This document shows, piece by piece, positions 1-11,391 of a DNA stretch of 64,000 bases. The position numbers were made by a program, and so were the translations under genes. The stretch is taken from NCBI RefSeq assembly GCF_000204055.1, contig NW_006768814.1, forward strand, positions 604,526 to 668,525. The letters are read 5' to 3'. The DNA is from Melampsora larici-populina 98AG31. Taxonomy: Eukaryota > Basidiomycota > Pucciniomycetes > Pucciniales > Melampsoraceae. The notes beneath the pieces were generated by a model. It did no database searches. It had not been told where the DNA came from and saw nothing but the letters and a program-made list of their open reading frames with translations. Within the stretch, counting starts at the first letter, position 1. Each line of letters opens with the position of its first letter.

Positions 1-151
1 ATAACACCCCCCCCCCACGGCAAGACAAAGCTTATCCTCCAAAAAGAAAGAAAGAAAGAAAACAAAACACACACACAAAAAATAAAAAATTGAAAAACAC
101 AAGATAAAAACTCCACAACAAAATTCATCACAGAACAAAGATGAAACTATC
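1..151. repeat. Low-complexity A/C-rich flank
   Basis: A C run near the left edge is followed by GAAA and CA/AAAC simple repeats up to about position 130. It lies downstream of the stop codon of the Copia RNase H remnant and is probably decayed 3' sequence of that retroelement. No gene is visible. Confidence 0.6.
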
Positions 152-520
152 TTATCTACGTCTCCGCACATCTTTCACACATACACCTAATTGCCCCCTC
201 ACCTCTTTAAATTTCAACGGCCCCAATGACTTCGTAAATGTATCAGCTAGTTGTTCGTTGCCAGGTATCCATTCTAAATCAACTTTCTTCTTGTATAACT
301 GCTTGTTGATGTGGTAGAAGTCTCTCTCAGTATGGCGTGTACGTTTATTTGCAGCATTTTCTTTTGAAACATGAATTGATGACTTGTTATCTCCGAGGAT
401 CAAAGGGGTGCCGATTTGCGGGACAATGTCTTGAATAAGTGATTTTAACCAAATGGTGTCTCGACATGCGGCACCTACAGCCATAAATTCGGCATGACAT
501 GTCAATGTTGCCACACACCC
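152..520 (-). pseudogene. Ty1/Copia retrotransposon RNase H remnant
   Basis: About 120 residues match the C-terminal RNase H domain of Copia polyproteins, which degrades the RNA strand of the RNA-DNA hybrid during reverse transcription. Visible motifs are CHAEFMAVGAACRDTIWL (like the usual AEYMAL..A..E..WL segment), LGDNKSSI holding a catalytic Asp, and RTRHTERDFYHI followed by ADTFTKSLGPLKF, the typical Copia end. Only this tail remains: reverse transcriptase, integrase and gag are absent, and a TIR element begins 24 bases upstream at 544. There is no credible start codon, so this is a truncated relic. Family assignment is firm; activity is excluded. Confidence 0.85.
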
Positions 521-543
521 TTGACGCCTTGAAACCCTCAGAC

Positions 544-926
544 TAAGGCATGGACCCGGCCTCAGGACACCCGGAACGGTCCTGGTCCGGGCCCGGGCTC
601 GAGCTTTAACGGCCCATTGAAAATGCTCTTGGGCCCCAGAGTAGTGTGCTCACGGGCCAGCCAAAAGGGCACAACCAAGGGATTATGGGGATGGAAAGTA
701 GTCTTGAGATGCTCAGAAGGATGGGGGGAGTACTGATTATGGCAGAAAAGGGAGTTTCAAAGGCTATCATGGCCAATATGATCCTCCAAAATCACGATTT
801 TGCCCGATGCTGAGCCACACAGACAATTTTTTTGTATTACCGGGCCGGGCCGGGCTAGCTCGAGCAAAATAGGGGCCCGAAGCGGCTCATTTTTTGGAGG
901 CCGGGTCGGGCCGGGTCCAAGCCTTA
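544..926. mobile_element. GC-rich MITE with 7-8 bp target duplication
   Basis: The ends are inverted copies of TAAGGC(A/T)TGGACCCGGCC. The 7 bp before the left end (CTCAGAC, 537-543) recur at 928-934, giving a target duplication of 7 bp, or 7 of 8 matching. The interior has no ORF and is rich in GGGCCGGG/CCCGGGC blocks in both orientations, unlike the AT-rich surroundings. It is non-autonomous and the superfamily is uncertain; hAT-like is one possibility because of the target-site length. Confidence 0.6.
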
Positions 927-1306
927 ACTCAGACGATTTGAAAAAATTGAAAACCCCTCAACCCTCTCAAGAAGATTGAAAACTCCCGCGACTCACATAT
1001 CATTCCAGGCTCCATGATTTCCAGAAGGGGATTACATATGCCTGTCAGTTTTATAAATTTGAACAACTGCACAGGCTTGCACAGGTCATGTCACAACTTT
1101 CTCACATTATTTTAAACTACTCATGATGTCATGTTCAATAAATGTGAGACCGTGTGAGCGTATCAATTGGTTCACTACCGCGCCCCGGATTGAGAGCACC
1201 ACAACGCGAGACTGACCGGTGCTGCAAACGTAGAAAATATGTACACCATGTTATTTTTTTGCTGGAGGGAAGACTCTTTCACATCTCAATATGTGAGACA
1301 TCCGTT

Positions 1307-2676
1307 CAACACCACCGGCGCTCCGCCTGTGCTACCACTTTCTGGATATAGCGGGTTTCGCGCATTGCTATAGCTATGGTGGAAGCCGGAAATTTATAGC
1401 GGTTCTTAGATCCGCTTGGTATAGCGTTTTTCCGCTGTGCTATCAGCAGCCACAGCGGCCGCGAGCGCTTAGCGACAGGGCGCCACCGAGCGCCCCGTAG
1501 CATCTCACAGCACCTCATAGCAACGCCTATCCCAATTTGATCAAAAAAAATGACTCGTTTGTTGTTTCAATCTTTTTGTCTTGAATTCAAGAAATCACCT
1601 CGGGATAGAAAAACTTCGAGAGCAAAAAGACAATTTAGATATCTAAAACATCAATGACCATGTCCAATTCCTACCAATCCAAACAATTGAATCTTTCATT
1701 CAAATAAAATCACCTCGATCAATGAATATTCAAACCGTTCAAAATCGAAAACTTATCCAAGAATGAGACCAAATTCAACTTCAGATTCAAGAGCATTCAA
1801 ACGATCTGGTTCATCAGGTCATAATGAAACTAAATCCATTTCAAATCGAATCGATGAAAACAAACCATATTCACAAAACTCTTCATGTTTGCTTAAATTA
1901 CGAAATTTGGCCTCAACCGCCATTGATCCTTCAGCATGTAAGTTAAAAACCAGGAGATGAAGTCTTACATGATGAAGTAGATTCAATGAGTAACAGTGAA
2001 AGAATGAATTATCAAACCAGTTCACCCAATCGACTTTCTCAACACGTATCAACTTCATGTTTTGCAGCTTGGTCTACAACCAATTCTTCATCTCAATCAA
2101 AATCTTTATTGTTTTTATCTCTAAATTCAAACCATTCTACTGAAACTTATTTAAATGATAATCTTTAGAAATTTAATCTCTTTGATCCTAAAAGAAATCA
2201 CCATGATCAAGTTTTACAGACAAGATCAATTCCTTACCATGAAGCTTATCCATCAGATTGGTGTTCTGATCCTCATTTAGTTAATACTTCAAATTGAATC
2301 TTACCTTGGAATTAATTCTTTTCAATCGATTTTTTCAATTCTTAGTTTGACTTTCTTCTTTTTTCTTTTATATCTTGACACATCCCAACTCTGCCTTTTA
2401 TTATACAGATGCTAGATACACATGTCTCAGAAACAACCCATGTAGTTCAAAATGTCTTATAACCCCATTTCTAGCTTTCTGTCTTGTTCAACCCCGCTTT
2501 TATGCGCTATTTCGCGTGAGATTTGCCCATAGCGGAGCGGAGCGATATAAAAGATCACACCGCTCTCAGAAGTCATAGCGCTTCCAAAAAAATAGCGGAG
2601 CGATTAGCGATTTATCATAGCGCTGAAACACTCCGCTCGTAAAAAATCAAAATATAGCGGAGCGCCGGTGGTGTTG
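1307..2676. mobile_element. 1370-bp CAAC-type TIR element carrying a gene fragment
   Basis: The terminal inverted repeats are perfect over 20 bp (CAACACCACCGGCGCTCCGC). The target duplication is ATCCGTT (7 bp; 1300-1306 and 2677-2683). The duplicate repeat copy at 5712-5718 has a single ATCCGTT, so it is the empty site. About 200 bp at each end are filled with AGCGGAGCG/CGCTCCGCT variants in both orientations. The AT-rich centre (about 1530-2400) looks like captured host sequence. No transposase is present, so the element is non-autonomous. Confidence 0.88.
1763..2297 (+). pseudogene. Host-like gene 3' fragment captured in TIR element
   Basis: Two overlapping-phase ORFs (1763-1960 and 1986-2297, the second broken by an in-frame TAG at 2166) encode Ser/Asn-rich protein with codon use unlike the surrounding element ends. 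The last open stretch ends ...SDWCSDPHLVNTSN then a stop, followed by AT-rich sequence like a 3' UTR. I do not recognise the protein family. Its position in the middle of a CAAC-type element suggests transduplication of a host gene end, as in Pack-MITEs. It has decayed and has no complete reading frame. Confidence 0.45.
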
Positions 2677-2874
2677 ATCCGTTGATCTGAGTCATGAGGT
2701 ACACACGTAAAAAAGGAGTGACATACTGTCAAATCCCTCGGATGTGAGTTAAACACCTTGTAGTCATTAATTTACTGCATACATAATTTATTGGACCCAT
2801 CAAAAAAAGAAATTTTTAGTATTAGGGACTGGGTGAGGTTTCGACCGACAGAAGATTTAGCCACCTCAATAAGC

Positions 2875-4800
2875 GCTGTCCTCCTCTCGACGGCGAACGA
2901 CACACACCAATTAAGGTCACAGATGCAGACGCTGTCTTTCAGACAGCAGCAGTGGGCTAAAAACCACCGCACGATCTTTGACACCAAAAAGACCTTTTGG
3001 GTCCTGTTCAGCTTACAACCACCAGTCTTTGTTCCCACTATTGACCTTGCAGACCAAAAATCAATCGAACCAGCCTCCTGCGCGAAATGGCTTGGCGTCA
3101 AGATTGACAACCAACTAAGCTTCAAGCAGCACCACCTTGAGGTCATTGCCAAGGGTCAGCAACGTGCTGGCTTTTTAGCAGGCCTCTCCAAGACCGGCTG
3201 GGGCATACCACCCCAGCTTATGAGGATCCCCATCACTACCACCATCCACGCGGCGAAGGACTACGGCGCCATGGCCTGGACACCCACTGAGCCTCCGAAA
3301 TTCATCATTGAAAAACTAACGCAAATAGACAACACATGTTCCCGAGCAGCTTTAGGAACGCTAAACACAACACCTTCCGTATTCCTTCGACATGATTTAA
3401 ATCTGTTCCCAGTGAAAGCCCGCTTACAGAGCAAGGCGCTGAGTTTCATGGCCCGTTGCTTAGCAAAATCAAAAACTCATCCATTTTTCAACCTTATACA
3501 GCAGGCACAGCACTCAAACCCAAAAAGCCATAGGAATTCATTTCACCATTTCTTTCAACACCCGCTCCACAAAAACTTTGAAGAACACGTGGTCCAGCTC
3601 CCGGTTGACCCGGCTTAGACACTAGTACGACCCCCCAACTATTCAACTATCCTCCAGGACGACGAAACCACAGCCACGGAGGGAACACTCCGCCTGAAAC
3701 CCAGCAGTCATCACATACTCATCTTTACTGATGGATCTCGAATCCCAACCAAGAACACCGCTGCAGCGGCGTGGTGTGCCAACACCACCACATCGAAATC
3801 AACACACTTAGGCCTGGCTCGATCCCAAGGAATCTATCAGGCAGAGTACAGGGGTGTCCAGCTAGGGCTACAAATGGCCCTAGAAATGGCGACCCCTGCA
3901 ACCCATCGAACAAAAATTGTGTTAGACAATCAGGGTGTAGTTAAAGACCTAAAATCTAACTCGTCCTCCTTCTCTTCTCTAGACAACCGCCAACAAACCT
4001 TCAAATTACTCACTTGCATTCACCAGAGCTTTCCCTTGATGAAAGTCACCATCCGATGGTGTCCCGGACACAAAGGGATCCCCGGCAACGAGGCTGCCGA
4101 CAAATTAGCTAACACCCTTGCAAAAAGCGACTTACCGAGCACATTTACAAACACGCCAAATTCAGCCGCTTTCATATCGGCCATTAACAAATGGAAAAAG
4201 TCCCAAACAGATTCGTTCACGGAAGCGGAAATCAAGAGGCTAGTTCAGAAACCTCAGCCGAAGAAACACCTTCAAGCACTGTCAAAACTTCTTAAACACA
4301 AAGTTGCCACTATCACACAGCTGCGATCAGGTCATGTACCACTCAATGCTTACCTCCACAGATTCAAGCAACCCATAGATCCGCTCTGCGAATGCCAAGA
4401 CGGCATAGAGACTGTTGACCACTTCTTGTTCATCTGCCAGAGACACAAAAGACACAGGAACAAACTAGAACACGACCTTCAAGAACACACCACCGCCAAA
4501 ATGAACAAACGAATACTTTCAGACCCAAAGAGTTTCAAACTCTTGGCCACCTTTTGCAACTCCACGTGGAGGTTTGCAAATCATTGGATCTGGCCTAAGG
4601 CCACTAATGAACCCCACCCCATGAACCATTCTCAACCCATAGAGTGATTTCATTCCAATTCCATACTTCATTGCCCTTTCTTCCAAAATATAACAAAAAA
4701 AACATGTAATCTAGTTGAAACAGCCAACAGCAACCCTTTCCCCTGACACAGCCAGAGGGGTTTTACAGGTGCTGGACATATTACATAGTGTTTGATAGCC
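2875..4800 (+). pseudogene. 5'-truncated LINE: RT C-terminus, RNase H, zinc knuckle
   Basis: This is the 3' part of a non-LTR retrotransposon ORF2 in frame 1, ending at 4647. It opens in the late reverse-transcriptase/thumb region (KWLGVKIDNQLSFKQHH near 3090), then an RNase H domain with FTDGS (about 3724), QAEYRG, LDNQG and GHKGIPGNEAADKLAN (about 4069), which supply the catalytic acidic residues. A Cys/His cluster CECQDG..TVDHFLFICQRH lies near 4390-4450. One in-frame TAG at 3616-3618 breaks the frame; the reading resumes in the same frame, consistent with CAG-to-TAG. Endonuclease and RT catalytic motifs are missing because sequence before 2875 belongs to another repeat. RNase H-bearing fungal LINEs are usually Tad1 or I-like. 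Confidence 0.85.
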
Positions 4801-4941
4801 TACCAGCTCAAAAAACACTTAAAGCAATGAAATAAAAAAAAAGCAGTGCTGCAAAATTTTAAATGCCGGCAGCCGAAGCCTGTGAGACTGTGACCGACTG
4901 CTTTGAACATCCGGTGGTCAGCACTCAAAATGACTGAGCTC

Positions 4942-5912
4942 AGTAAACTCAGACAATTTGAAAAAAATTGAAAACCCCTCAACCAACCCTGTGCCAGCAA
5001 CGCAACGCACCGCAACACGAGTGTTTTTTGGTGCGTTGCTCCGCAACACGCAGCACAAACCTGCATTACATGCTGCGCTGCGGTAAGTACCGCAACAACA
5101 AATGGTGAGGTCAGGTTGCGCGGCGCCTTGACCGTCGCGCAACGCAACAGGCGCAACAGCGCCAAAAAAACGCCGAACTGTGATTTTTTTTGGGCAGCAA
5201 CGCAACAAATGTTGTTGCGGCCCAAAAAATCCATCGATTTGACAAATGATGTTGCGCTGCGGGTCAGGCCGCAACCTAGAATTTGATTCTATGTTGCGCT
5301 GCGGTCAGAAAAACCGCAACGCAGGCGCAGCGCAACACGCAAAACCTGCGTTGCTGGCCCAGGGTTGCCTCAACACTCTCAAGAAGATTGAAAACTCCCG
5401 CGACTCACATATCATTCCAGGCTCCACGATTTCCAGAAGGGAATTACATATGCCTATCAGTTTTATAAATTTGAACAACTGCACAGGCTTGCACAGGTCA
5501 TGTCACAACTTTCTCACATTATTTCAAACTACTCATGATGTCATGTTCAATAAATGTGAGACCATGTGAGCGTATCAATTGGTTCACTACCGCGCCCCGG
5601 ATTGAGAGCACCACAACGCGAGACTGACCGGTGCTACAAACGTAGAAAATATGTACACCATGTTATTTTTTTGCTGGAGGGAAGACTCTTTCACATCTTG
5701 ATATGTGAGACATCCGTTGATCTGAGTCATGAGGTACACACGTACAAAAGGAGTGACATACTGTCAAATCCCTCGGATGTGAGTTAAACACCTTTTAGTC
5801 ATTAATTTACTGCATACATAATTTATTGGACCCATCAAAAAAAGAAATTTTTAGTATTAGGGACTGGGCGAGGTTTCAACCGACAGAGGATTTAGCCACC
5901 TCAATAAGCGCA
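4942..5912 (+). repeat. Dispersed repeat, copy 2 (interrupted)
   Basis: Second copy of the repeat of about 580 bp. It holds a 384-bp MITE at 4984-5367 but lacks the 1370-bp element of copy 1. Outside these insertions the copies differ by only scattered substitutions, so the two insertions happened after the copies diverged. Confidence 0.8.
4984..5367. mobile_element. 384-bp CAAC-type MITE
   Basis: The element begins CAACCCTGTGCCAGCAACGC and ends with the inverted form of CAACCCTGGGCCAGCAACGC. The target duplication is CCTCAAC (7 bp; 4977-4983 and 5368-5374). The empty site is 956-962 in repeat copy 1. The body is packed with GCAACGCAAC/GTTGCGTTGC motifs in both orientations. It has no coding capacity. 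Confidence 0.88.
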
Positions 5913-6660
5913 TGAATCCCCTGGAAGCCGACCGAAGTTATTTATACAAACAGGAGATGTCACGATTTCTCCTGCAAGCCCAAGAGCCCCAACTACAGCC
6001 GACTACAAGATGATTTCACCAAAATCAAAGCCAGAGCAACCTGTGAAAGGTATATCGGGCTGTCCAGAAGTGTTCTGCCATAGGCTTTTGGCTGAGGTGG
6101 GAGGGGCAAATTTGGATAGACAGCTTGTCTTAGGGAGGGTCATGGCTGTGTGCCACCCTATTTTTTTTAGTGCCATAAAGCTTACTAAAAAAATAGGGAA
6201 ATGTTATATTGATTGAACAGTGGCTTAACTGTTTGCAACTCGCTTTCAACTACGGTTGAATTGCAATTTTGCAGAGCTTTGCCCAGTCCCTATTGTATCA
6301 CAGCTCTTCAGGAAATTTGTGTCCCGTCCTTTATTTTTATTTTTTTGCACATAAAGTTGGCGCCAAAATACAGCCGATACAGCCAATACATGAACAAACT
6401 ATCCCCCCGGATGCTAAAAAGCGCAGCAAGGGCTATGTATTCTCCAGGATGTTTCCCTCTGCTGCTGCTGCCAGTACCAGTCATCATTGATTCCTCCCGC
6501 TCACAATTGAATCACCCTCGTCACTCCACCCAATCAGCATTGATTCCCCCTTGTGACTTTGTTTCACCACTACTTGCCCACTCTCTATGCTCATCTTACG
6601 TCAGCTCTTCTTTCTCTTCTATTCCCTTCAATATCCACGACTGACTCATTTGGTATGATT
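5913..6660. other. Non-coding stretch with a dispersed inverted repeat
   Basis: No gene is recognised. Positions 6300-6390 are an inverted copy of 14341-14427; the shared part includes TTGGCGCCAA and ACAGCTCTTCAGGAAATTTG. Short ORFs here look incidental. Confidence 0.5.
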
Positions 6661-6899
6661 TCAATTCAGATGGCGAGAGTACGAGCAGTCCAACCTGGAA
6701 AGTACAATCCTGGTGTCAAGGTACTGGCTATCCGGTACCTTCACAAAGGCATGAGTGGCCTACAGGTTAAGCATATGCTGCAATCATCAGTCAGCCTGTG
6801 CACCATTACGTGGTGGCACACTTTGTACCGCGCTACGTACAGTGTGGTTTGCCATCCAGACGACTACAAGCAGCTAGACCGAAAAACGAGATTGACCGA

Positions 6900-8334
6900 C
6901 ACAGCCCCCATCTACTAGGCTCTGGCAGGCCAGAGCCTACCACTTACTTCATGAAAGATTCATCAAAGATTCATGAAAGATCCATTAAAGATTCATGAAA
7001 GCTTCAACGTAACTTCAACTGGACATAAAATCCAGCACAAGTCACATGCACCCATACAGGGGCTCCCTCAATGGCCATTGAGGGAGCCCATGTATGGGTT
7101 TATAGAGACATATGGTATGAGTAGTCCAAATGTTTTTCTAGCATATACCCCTATAATACCATACAGGGGGTCCCTTGATGGCCATTGACAGAGCCCATGT
7201 ATGGATTTATATAGACATATGGTATGAGTAGTCCCAACGTTCTTTAGCATATACCCCTATAATCACTGCCAGCATTAAAGAGGTTCCCAGATGGGAATAT
7301 GGGTCCTAGTGATCAGATTCCCATTCTGCTACTGTTACACAGTTCCATGAATATTGCCTGAGTAGCCATTGTGATATATGTAGTCAATATTTTGAAATGT
7401 GTGTCTCAATCTGAACAAAGTTACAGCATGTATTACACATGATTTCCTTATCTAGATGAGCAGATAACTGACCATGTATGGGTTTATAGAGACATATGGT
7501 ATGAGTAGTCCAAATGTTTTTCTAGCATATACCCCTATAATACCATACAGGGGGTCCCTTGATGGCCATTGACAGAGCCCATGTATGGATTTATATAGAC
7601 ATATGGTATGAGTAGTCCCAACGTTCTTTAATGCTGGCAGTGAATACCATACAGGGGGTCCCTTGATGGCCATCAAGGGAGCCCATGTATGGCTTTATAG
7701 AGACATATGGTATGAGTAGTCCAAATGTTTTCTAGCATATACCCCTGTAATACCATACAGGGGCTCCCTCAATGGCCGTTGAGGGACCCCATGTATGGGT
7801 TTATAGAGACAATCTGGTATCAGTAGTCGAAATTGTCTTATACCATATAACTCCTTAAAACTATACAGGGGCCCCCTTGATGGCCAGCAAGGGAGCCCAT
7901 GTATGGGTTTATAGAGACATATGGTATTAGTACTGCATGTGGGCAGGAGTGTGTACACCAATAGATATACACATTGATATGCATGAAGGAGATCTGGGCA
8001 CAGGAGCCAATCCAACTTCAAAGTATATACACCCTGAGTGGTCTGGTGAGAGACAGAGAATGTTTGCTATGATACATCCCACCAATCTTTGAGAGTTGTG
8101 GCACATGATATGTTCCTTGAAAGTCACTGGTCCCCTGATTCTTCCGGTCAGCAGCCACACATTTTTTTTGGTCTGGAGACCTGTTCAGACGTTTGCAGGC
8201 ATCATCTTGAGCTCTTTCAAATCTTTCCCGAAGCTTCTCTGAAGCTTCTGCGAATCCTTTCTGAAGCTTTCATCAATCTTTCATGATGCTGTGGTAGTCT
8301 GTGGCCTCCCAGAGCCCAGTAGATGGGGGCTGTG
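6900..8334. mobile_element. 1435-bp foldback element inserted in the Tc1 transposase
   Basis: The ends are inverted repeats starting CACAGCCCCCATCTACT and continuing imperfectly for about 100 bp, including GGCTCTGG.AGGCCA and ATGAAAGATT repeats. CGA at 6897-6899 is repeated at 8335-8337 (3-bp target duplication). The interior (about 7049-7930) is a tandem array of roughly 100-bp units, each containing a short palindrome around CCCATACAGGGG..CCCATGTATGGG and then ATATGGTATGAGTAGTCC. No ORF is credible. The CAC start and 3-bp duplication resemble CMC-type elements, but the class is unproven. Confidence 0.8.
7049..7930. repeat. Tandem/inverted repeat array inside foldback element
   Basis: At least six units start near 7049, 7152, 7541, 7641, 7754 and 7862. 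Each pairs a CCATACAGGGG half with a CCCATGTATGG half about 30 bp away, so the single strand could fold into serial hairpins. One block of about 180 bp (around 7080-7255) is nearly repeated at 7470-7650. Confidence 0.8.
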
Positions 8335-9457
8335 CGACAAACATTGTGATTTCCCGCTCACACTGATTGACGAGAACCCTGTACTATACCTGGACAAAAT
8401 TTTCTGCGCCGTGTATCAAGAATGTGGGAAATGGGTGTCCATTCAAAAGATTGCCAAGGATCTCAAAGCACGCCTCTTGCTCAGTTGGAAGAAAACTTGC
8501 ACTGTACACCCAAACCAATCCCCCGACAAAAGGGCTTGCTTTTTATATGAAATCGGGGCTCTGCGACCCAAAATAACGGTGTTCTTAGGTAAGCAGGCAG
8601 GCAGTTTGTCTGTAATTGACTTGAATTGTTCTCATGTCATTGTTGCATTAGATTAATGTGCCATTCAGGAATGCAGCTTGCAAAGAGTATGATATGAGTT
8701 GGCTAGCAAAGATGCAAGAGCTATGAGTGAAAGGCCCTCTTGGTGAGCTATTAGATTGCTACGTGAGGAACAGATGTTCTACTCGAGTGAGAGGATAAGG
8801 CAAGGTACAACTCTGTATAAGCATATCTATGAGAGCCTTCTAGCCTGTGGCTCATAACAGAGAAAATGGATGGGCCATGCAAGGCCACCAGACCAAAAGA
8901 ATACCCTGGATCCAAGCTGGAAAGTGTTTCTCACTTTTGCCTGCTATTTTCAAGGGGGAGGGTTTTGGCCATGGCATGCCAGGAGGGTAGCTTTGTTCGG
9001 AAATATTTCAAAAGCTTTCTCAAACATCAACTTGTGAGACTCAATTTTGTGCTGTTTTCTCTTTTTTCACATGTGTTTGGTAACATTGCATTCTTAGTCC
9101 CCTGTTATGAATCCATACCCACAGGCCAATTTGGTCCTGATCATGGATAATGTGTGCATTCACCATGGAGGACAAGTGACAGAACTTGCTCCGGAGAAGG
9201 GAATTTGCATACTGTACTGACCACCCTACTTGCCTGATTACAACCCAATCGAGAAGGTGTTCAGTGTCTTGAAAGCCCACTTTCAACGTTTGCAATGTCT
9301 TGCACTCGCTGCTGCCAAAGAGAAAATTGCTACAATTGAAAACTTGACTTGGGAAACTTTCACTGGAAGGCTCATGAATAAGTTATACACTGTGTGCGGC
9401 TATTGGTTGTAGCGTAGTCATTGATACATGTTTGCTACATTGTCTTTTTCTGGTGTT

Positions 9458-10750
9458 TCAAAAGTTTGTATGGATTTTTATCCAGTTTATGACATGCTTT
9501 ATGAGAAATCTTAGTTTGAGTTCATGGTGCAAAGTATGAAAATGATATTGTTTGATCCAAACAAAAGGGGGCCTTTCAATTGGCCTGCGTAGCATGTTTA
9601 CAATTAAACAAAAGCACACAACACAATGATGACATAAGTTTATTAGGACCTCCGTATCCAGTTTGACGGATGACCTTGAGAAACACACTGAGATCTTTGC
9701 CCCCTGCTGACAAGAGTTTGTGTTAGTGTTTGCTTTCCAGTGACCTACAAGTTGAACGTTGTCTGAGGACTCACCATGAGCATGTAATCCCCGTGCGCGG
9801 CCTCCCAAAGTGTTTTGATTATAGATGGAGAGGCTGGCAATGCCACCACCGTGGGTGCTTCCGCATTGGACATTGACTCTGGAAGTTGCATCAGTAGAAA
9901 GTCCAGAGCGGGCGAGCATAGTGATATGGATTGAGCTTACCTTTGTTCACAACGCACCACTCCACATTCACCATGTGGTTGTCTGGACATTCTTTAGGAA
10001 TGTGGTTTGCCTTCAATAAAGTGGTGACTGAAGGTGCCACTTCAATGTCCATTGAGGCTGGATTGTGCATCAGCATTGAAACCAGTGGCTGCGCAGAGCT
10101 AGCTAGTGTGCTCACCATCATAAGCATCCCCCCACTTGTCAATCAAGACAATATCCGGAACTGGCTCTTCTTCACAAGGGTTAAAATCTGCAACAGAGAT
10201 CAGTTGCAATGAACTAGATTGTGAGGAACTACAAATTCGCTTACCAGCATCCAATTTGGCAACCGTTTGGACGAGATACTCCTTGTCTGAGGAAGATAAA
10301 CCAGGAGACAAAGGTTGATGTACAGATGGAGTTTGATACTGTCATCCGCGTGCAGCAGGTGCCTGATTGACCGCGGACAAAGTGGCAGGAGCTACATTGC
10401 AAGCCGTGATGGAGTTCGAGCAAACAGGTTCAATGGGCTTGGTGTTTCCACCCAAAATATCCGTACTGTAAGTCTTCCCATTTTTGACACGACACCATTC
10501 ACCAAAATGCATTGCTTGGTGTCCTATCTTTTCCCGCGTGAGCAACTCTCCTTTGCAATGTTTTTCCTTCATAGGACAAGAACACTGACGGTGGCCGTAA
10601 ATACCACAATAAAAACATTGATCTTCACCAGTGAGAACAAAAGGGTGGGCGTTTGGCAAGATGTCCAAAGGCAGGGCATTGGACTTATCGCGAGCAGAGA
10701 CTTTTCAATACCAGATAATGTCAGCAAGAGAAGGATTTTGCATATCTTGT
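9458..10750 (-). CDS. Multi-exon gene of unknown function with zinc knuckle
   Basis: Coding segments run right to left: about 10747-10315 includes DQCFYCGIYGHRQCSC (C-x2-C-x4-H-x4-C zinc knuckle), GHQAMHFGEWCRV and DILGGNTKP; then SSSDKEYLVQTVAKLDAG, a likely intron (donor GTAAGC, acceptor TTGCAG), PVPDIVLIDKWGDAYD; then IPKECPDNHMVNVEWCVVNK and a Gly-rich tail near 9890-9780. One in-frame TGA (near 10710, after IIWY) suggests decay or a missed intron. I do not recognise the family; a zinc knuckle implies nucleic-acid binding. It lies on the same strand as, and just downstream of, the 11.4-13.7 kb gene and may belong to the same repeated unit. Confidence 0.45.
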
Positions 10751-10847
10751 TGCATAATGATGATGAAAGAAATGGATAAAAGCCAATGATATAATGGGAA
10801 GATAAAATAAATTCAGGATGTGGGGGTTTGGGCAAGTAAGGAAACAA

Positions 10848-11391
10848 TACAAATGGGGTCTGACGGAGGAGGATCAGACGGATATTCTCTTAAATGTTAG
10901 AACTCAGCACAAACAAGTGTCTATGTGAAGATATCACTTTAAGCTTTTGGTGGTCTTGTGACCATAAAGTTGAATCACATGCGCTCCAAAGACCTTTGTA
11001 TTGAGCAAGATGCTTCATATCATAGAGATATGATATGCAGCATCTCCCTCATATCCCCCCCTGCGGAGGGTATGTTCTCATTCTCACGTATCTACAGGCC
11101 AAGCAAATGAACAATGTTCATATCACAGAGTCATGACTAACTAGAAATATGTATGAGCGGAATCATCAAACACAGAGTGGGGAATTCCAAAGTGGGGAAG
11201 AACCAAAGGATAAAAAAGTAACCCAATTGTATTGAGAACACCACTGATTGAAATAAGAAGTGATGATTTACAAAAAGTGGCAAGAAATTTGAAACTAAGG
11301 CAGTTCAACACCTAAGAAAAAATAAAGAACAACCTGAGGCAAGATGAATAGTGGACTCCCTTTGTTGGGGTCAAATACAACAAAATAAAAG
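10848..11391. other. Spacer between two minus-strand genes
   Basis: AT-rich sequence with no recognisable gene, between the stop of the 11.4-13.7 kb gene and the zinc-knuckle gene. Confidence 0.4.

Larger units (their letters stand above)
921..2874 (+). repeat. Dispersed repeat, copy 1 (interrupted)
   Basis: About 577 bp (921-1306 joined to 2684-2874) match 4942-5912 closely and in the same orientation. This copy carries a 1370-bp TIR element plus one of its 7-bp target duplicates, but lacks the 384-bp element found in the other copy. It ends at CAATAAGCGC, where LINE sequence starts abruptly. It could be an LTR or part of a larger repeat; no coding capacity is recognised. Short ORFs shared by both copies are incidental. 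Confidence 0.8.
6661..9412 (+). pseudogene. Tc1/mariner (DDE_3) transposase, decayed and interrupted
   Basis: The N-terminal helix-turn-helix part is at 6670-6899 (KVLAIRYLHKGMSGLQVKHM). After a 1435-bp insertion the protein continues at about 8338 with HCDFPLTLIDENPVLYLDKI and VSIQKIAKDLKARLLLS, the usual second DNA-binding half. The catalytic DDE part is at about 8860-9412 in shifted frames: MACQEGSF, then IMDNVCIHHGGQVTELAPEK (second Asp), then PPYLPDYNPIEKVFSVLKA (last acidic residue), with a stop before PPY. These enzymes cut and paste DNA at TA sites. Several frameshifts and stops make this copy inactive. Element termini were not located. Confidence 0.85.

Noticed and set aside
1154..1351. 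ORF repeated at 5566-5787, suggesting a conserved small gene
   Set aside because: The whole repeat is duplicated, not just the ORF, and the frame runs into different sequence after the transposon junction.
2791..2874. LINE ORF start at 2791
   Set aside because: These bases belong to the dispersed repeat also found at 5829-5912; genuine LINE homology begins at 2875.
7068..8021. Repeated IHGLCQWPSRDPLYG-type peptides as a repeat protein
   Set aside because: They are translations of the hairpin tandem array in a non-coding foldback element, in inconsistent frames.
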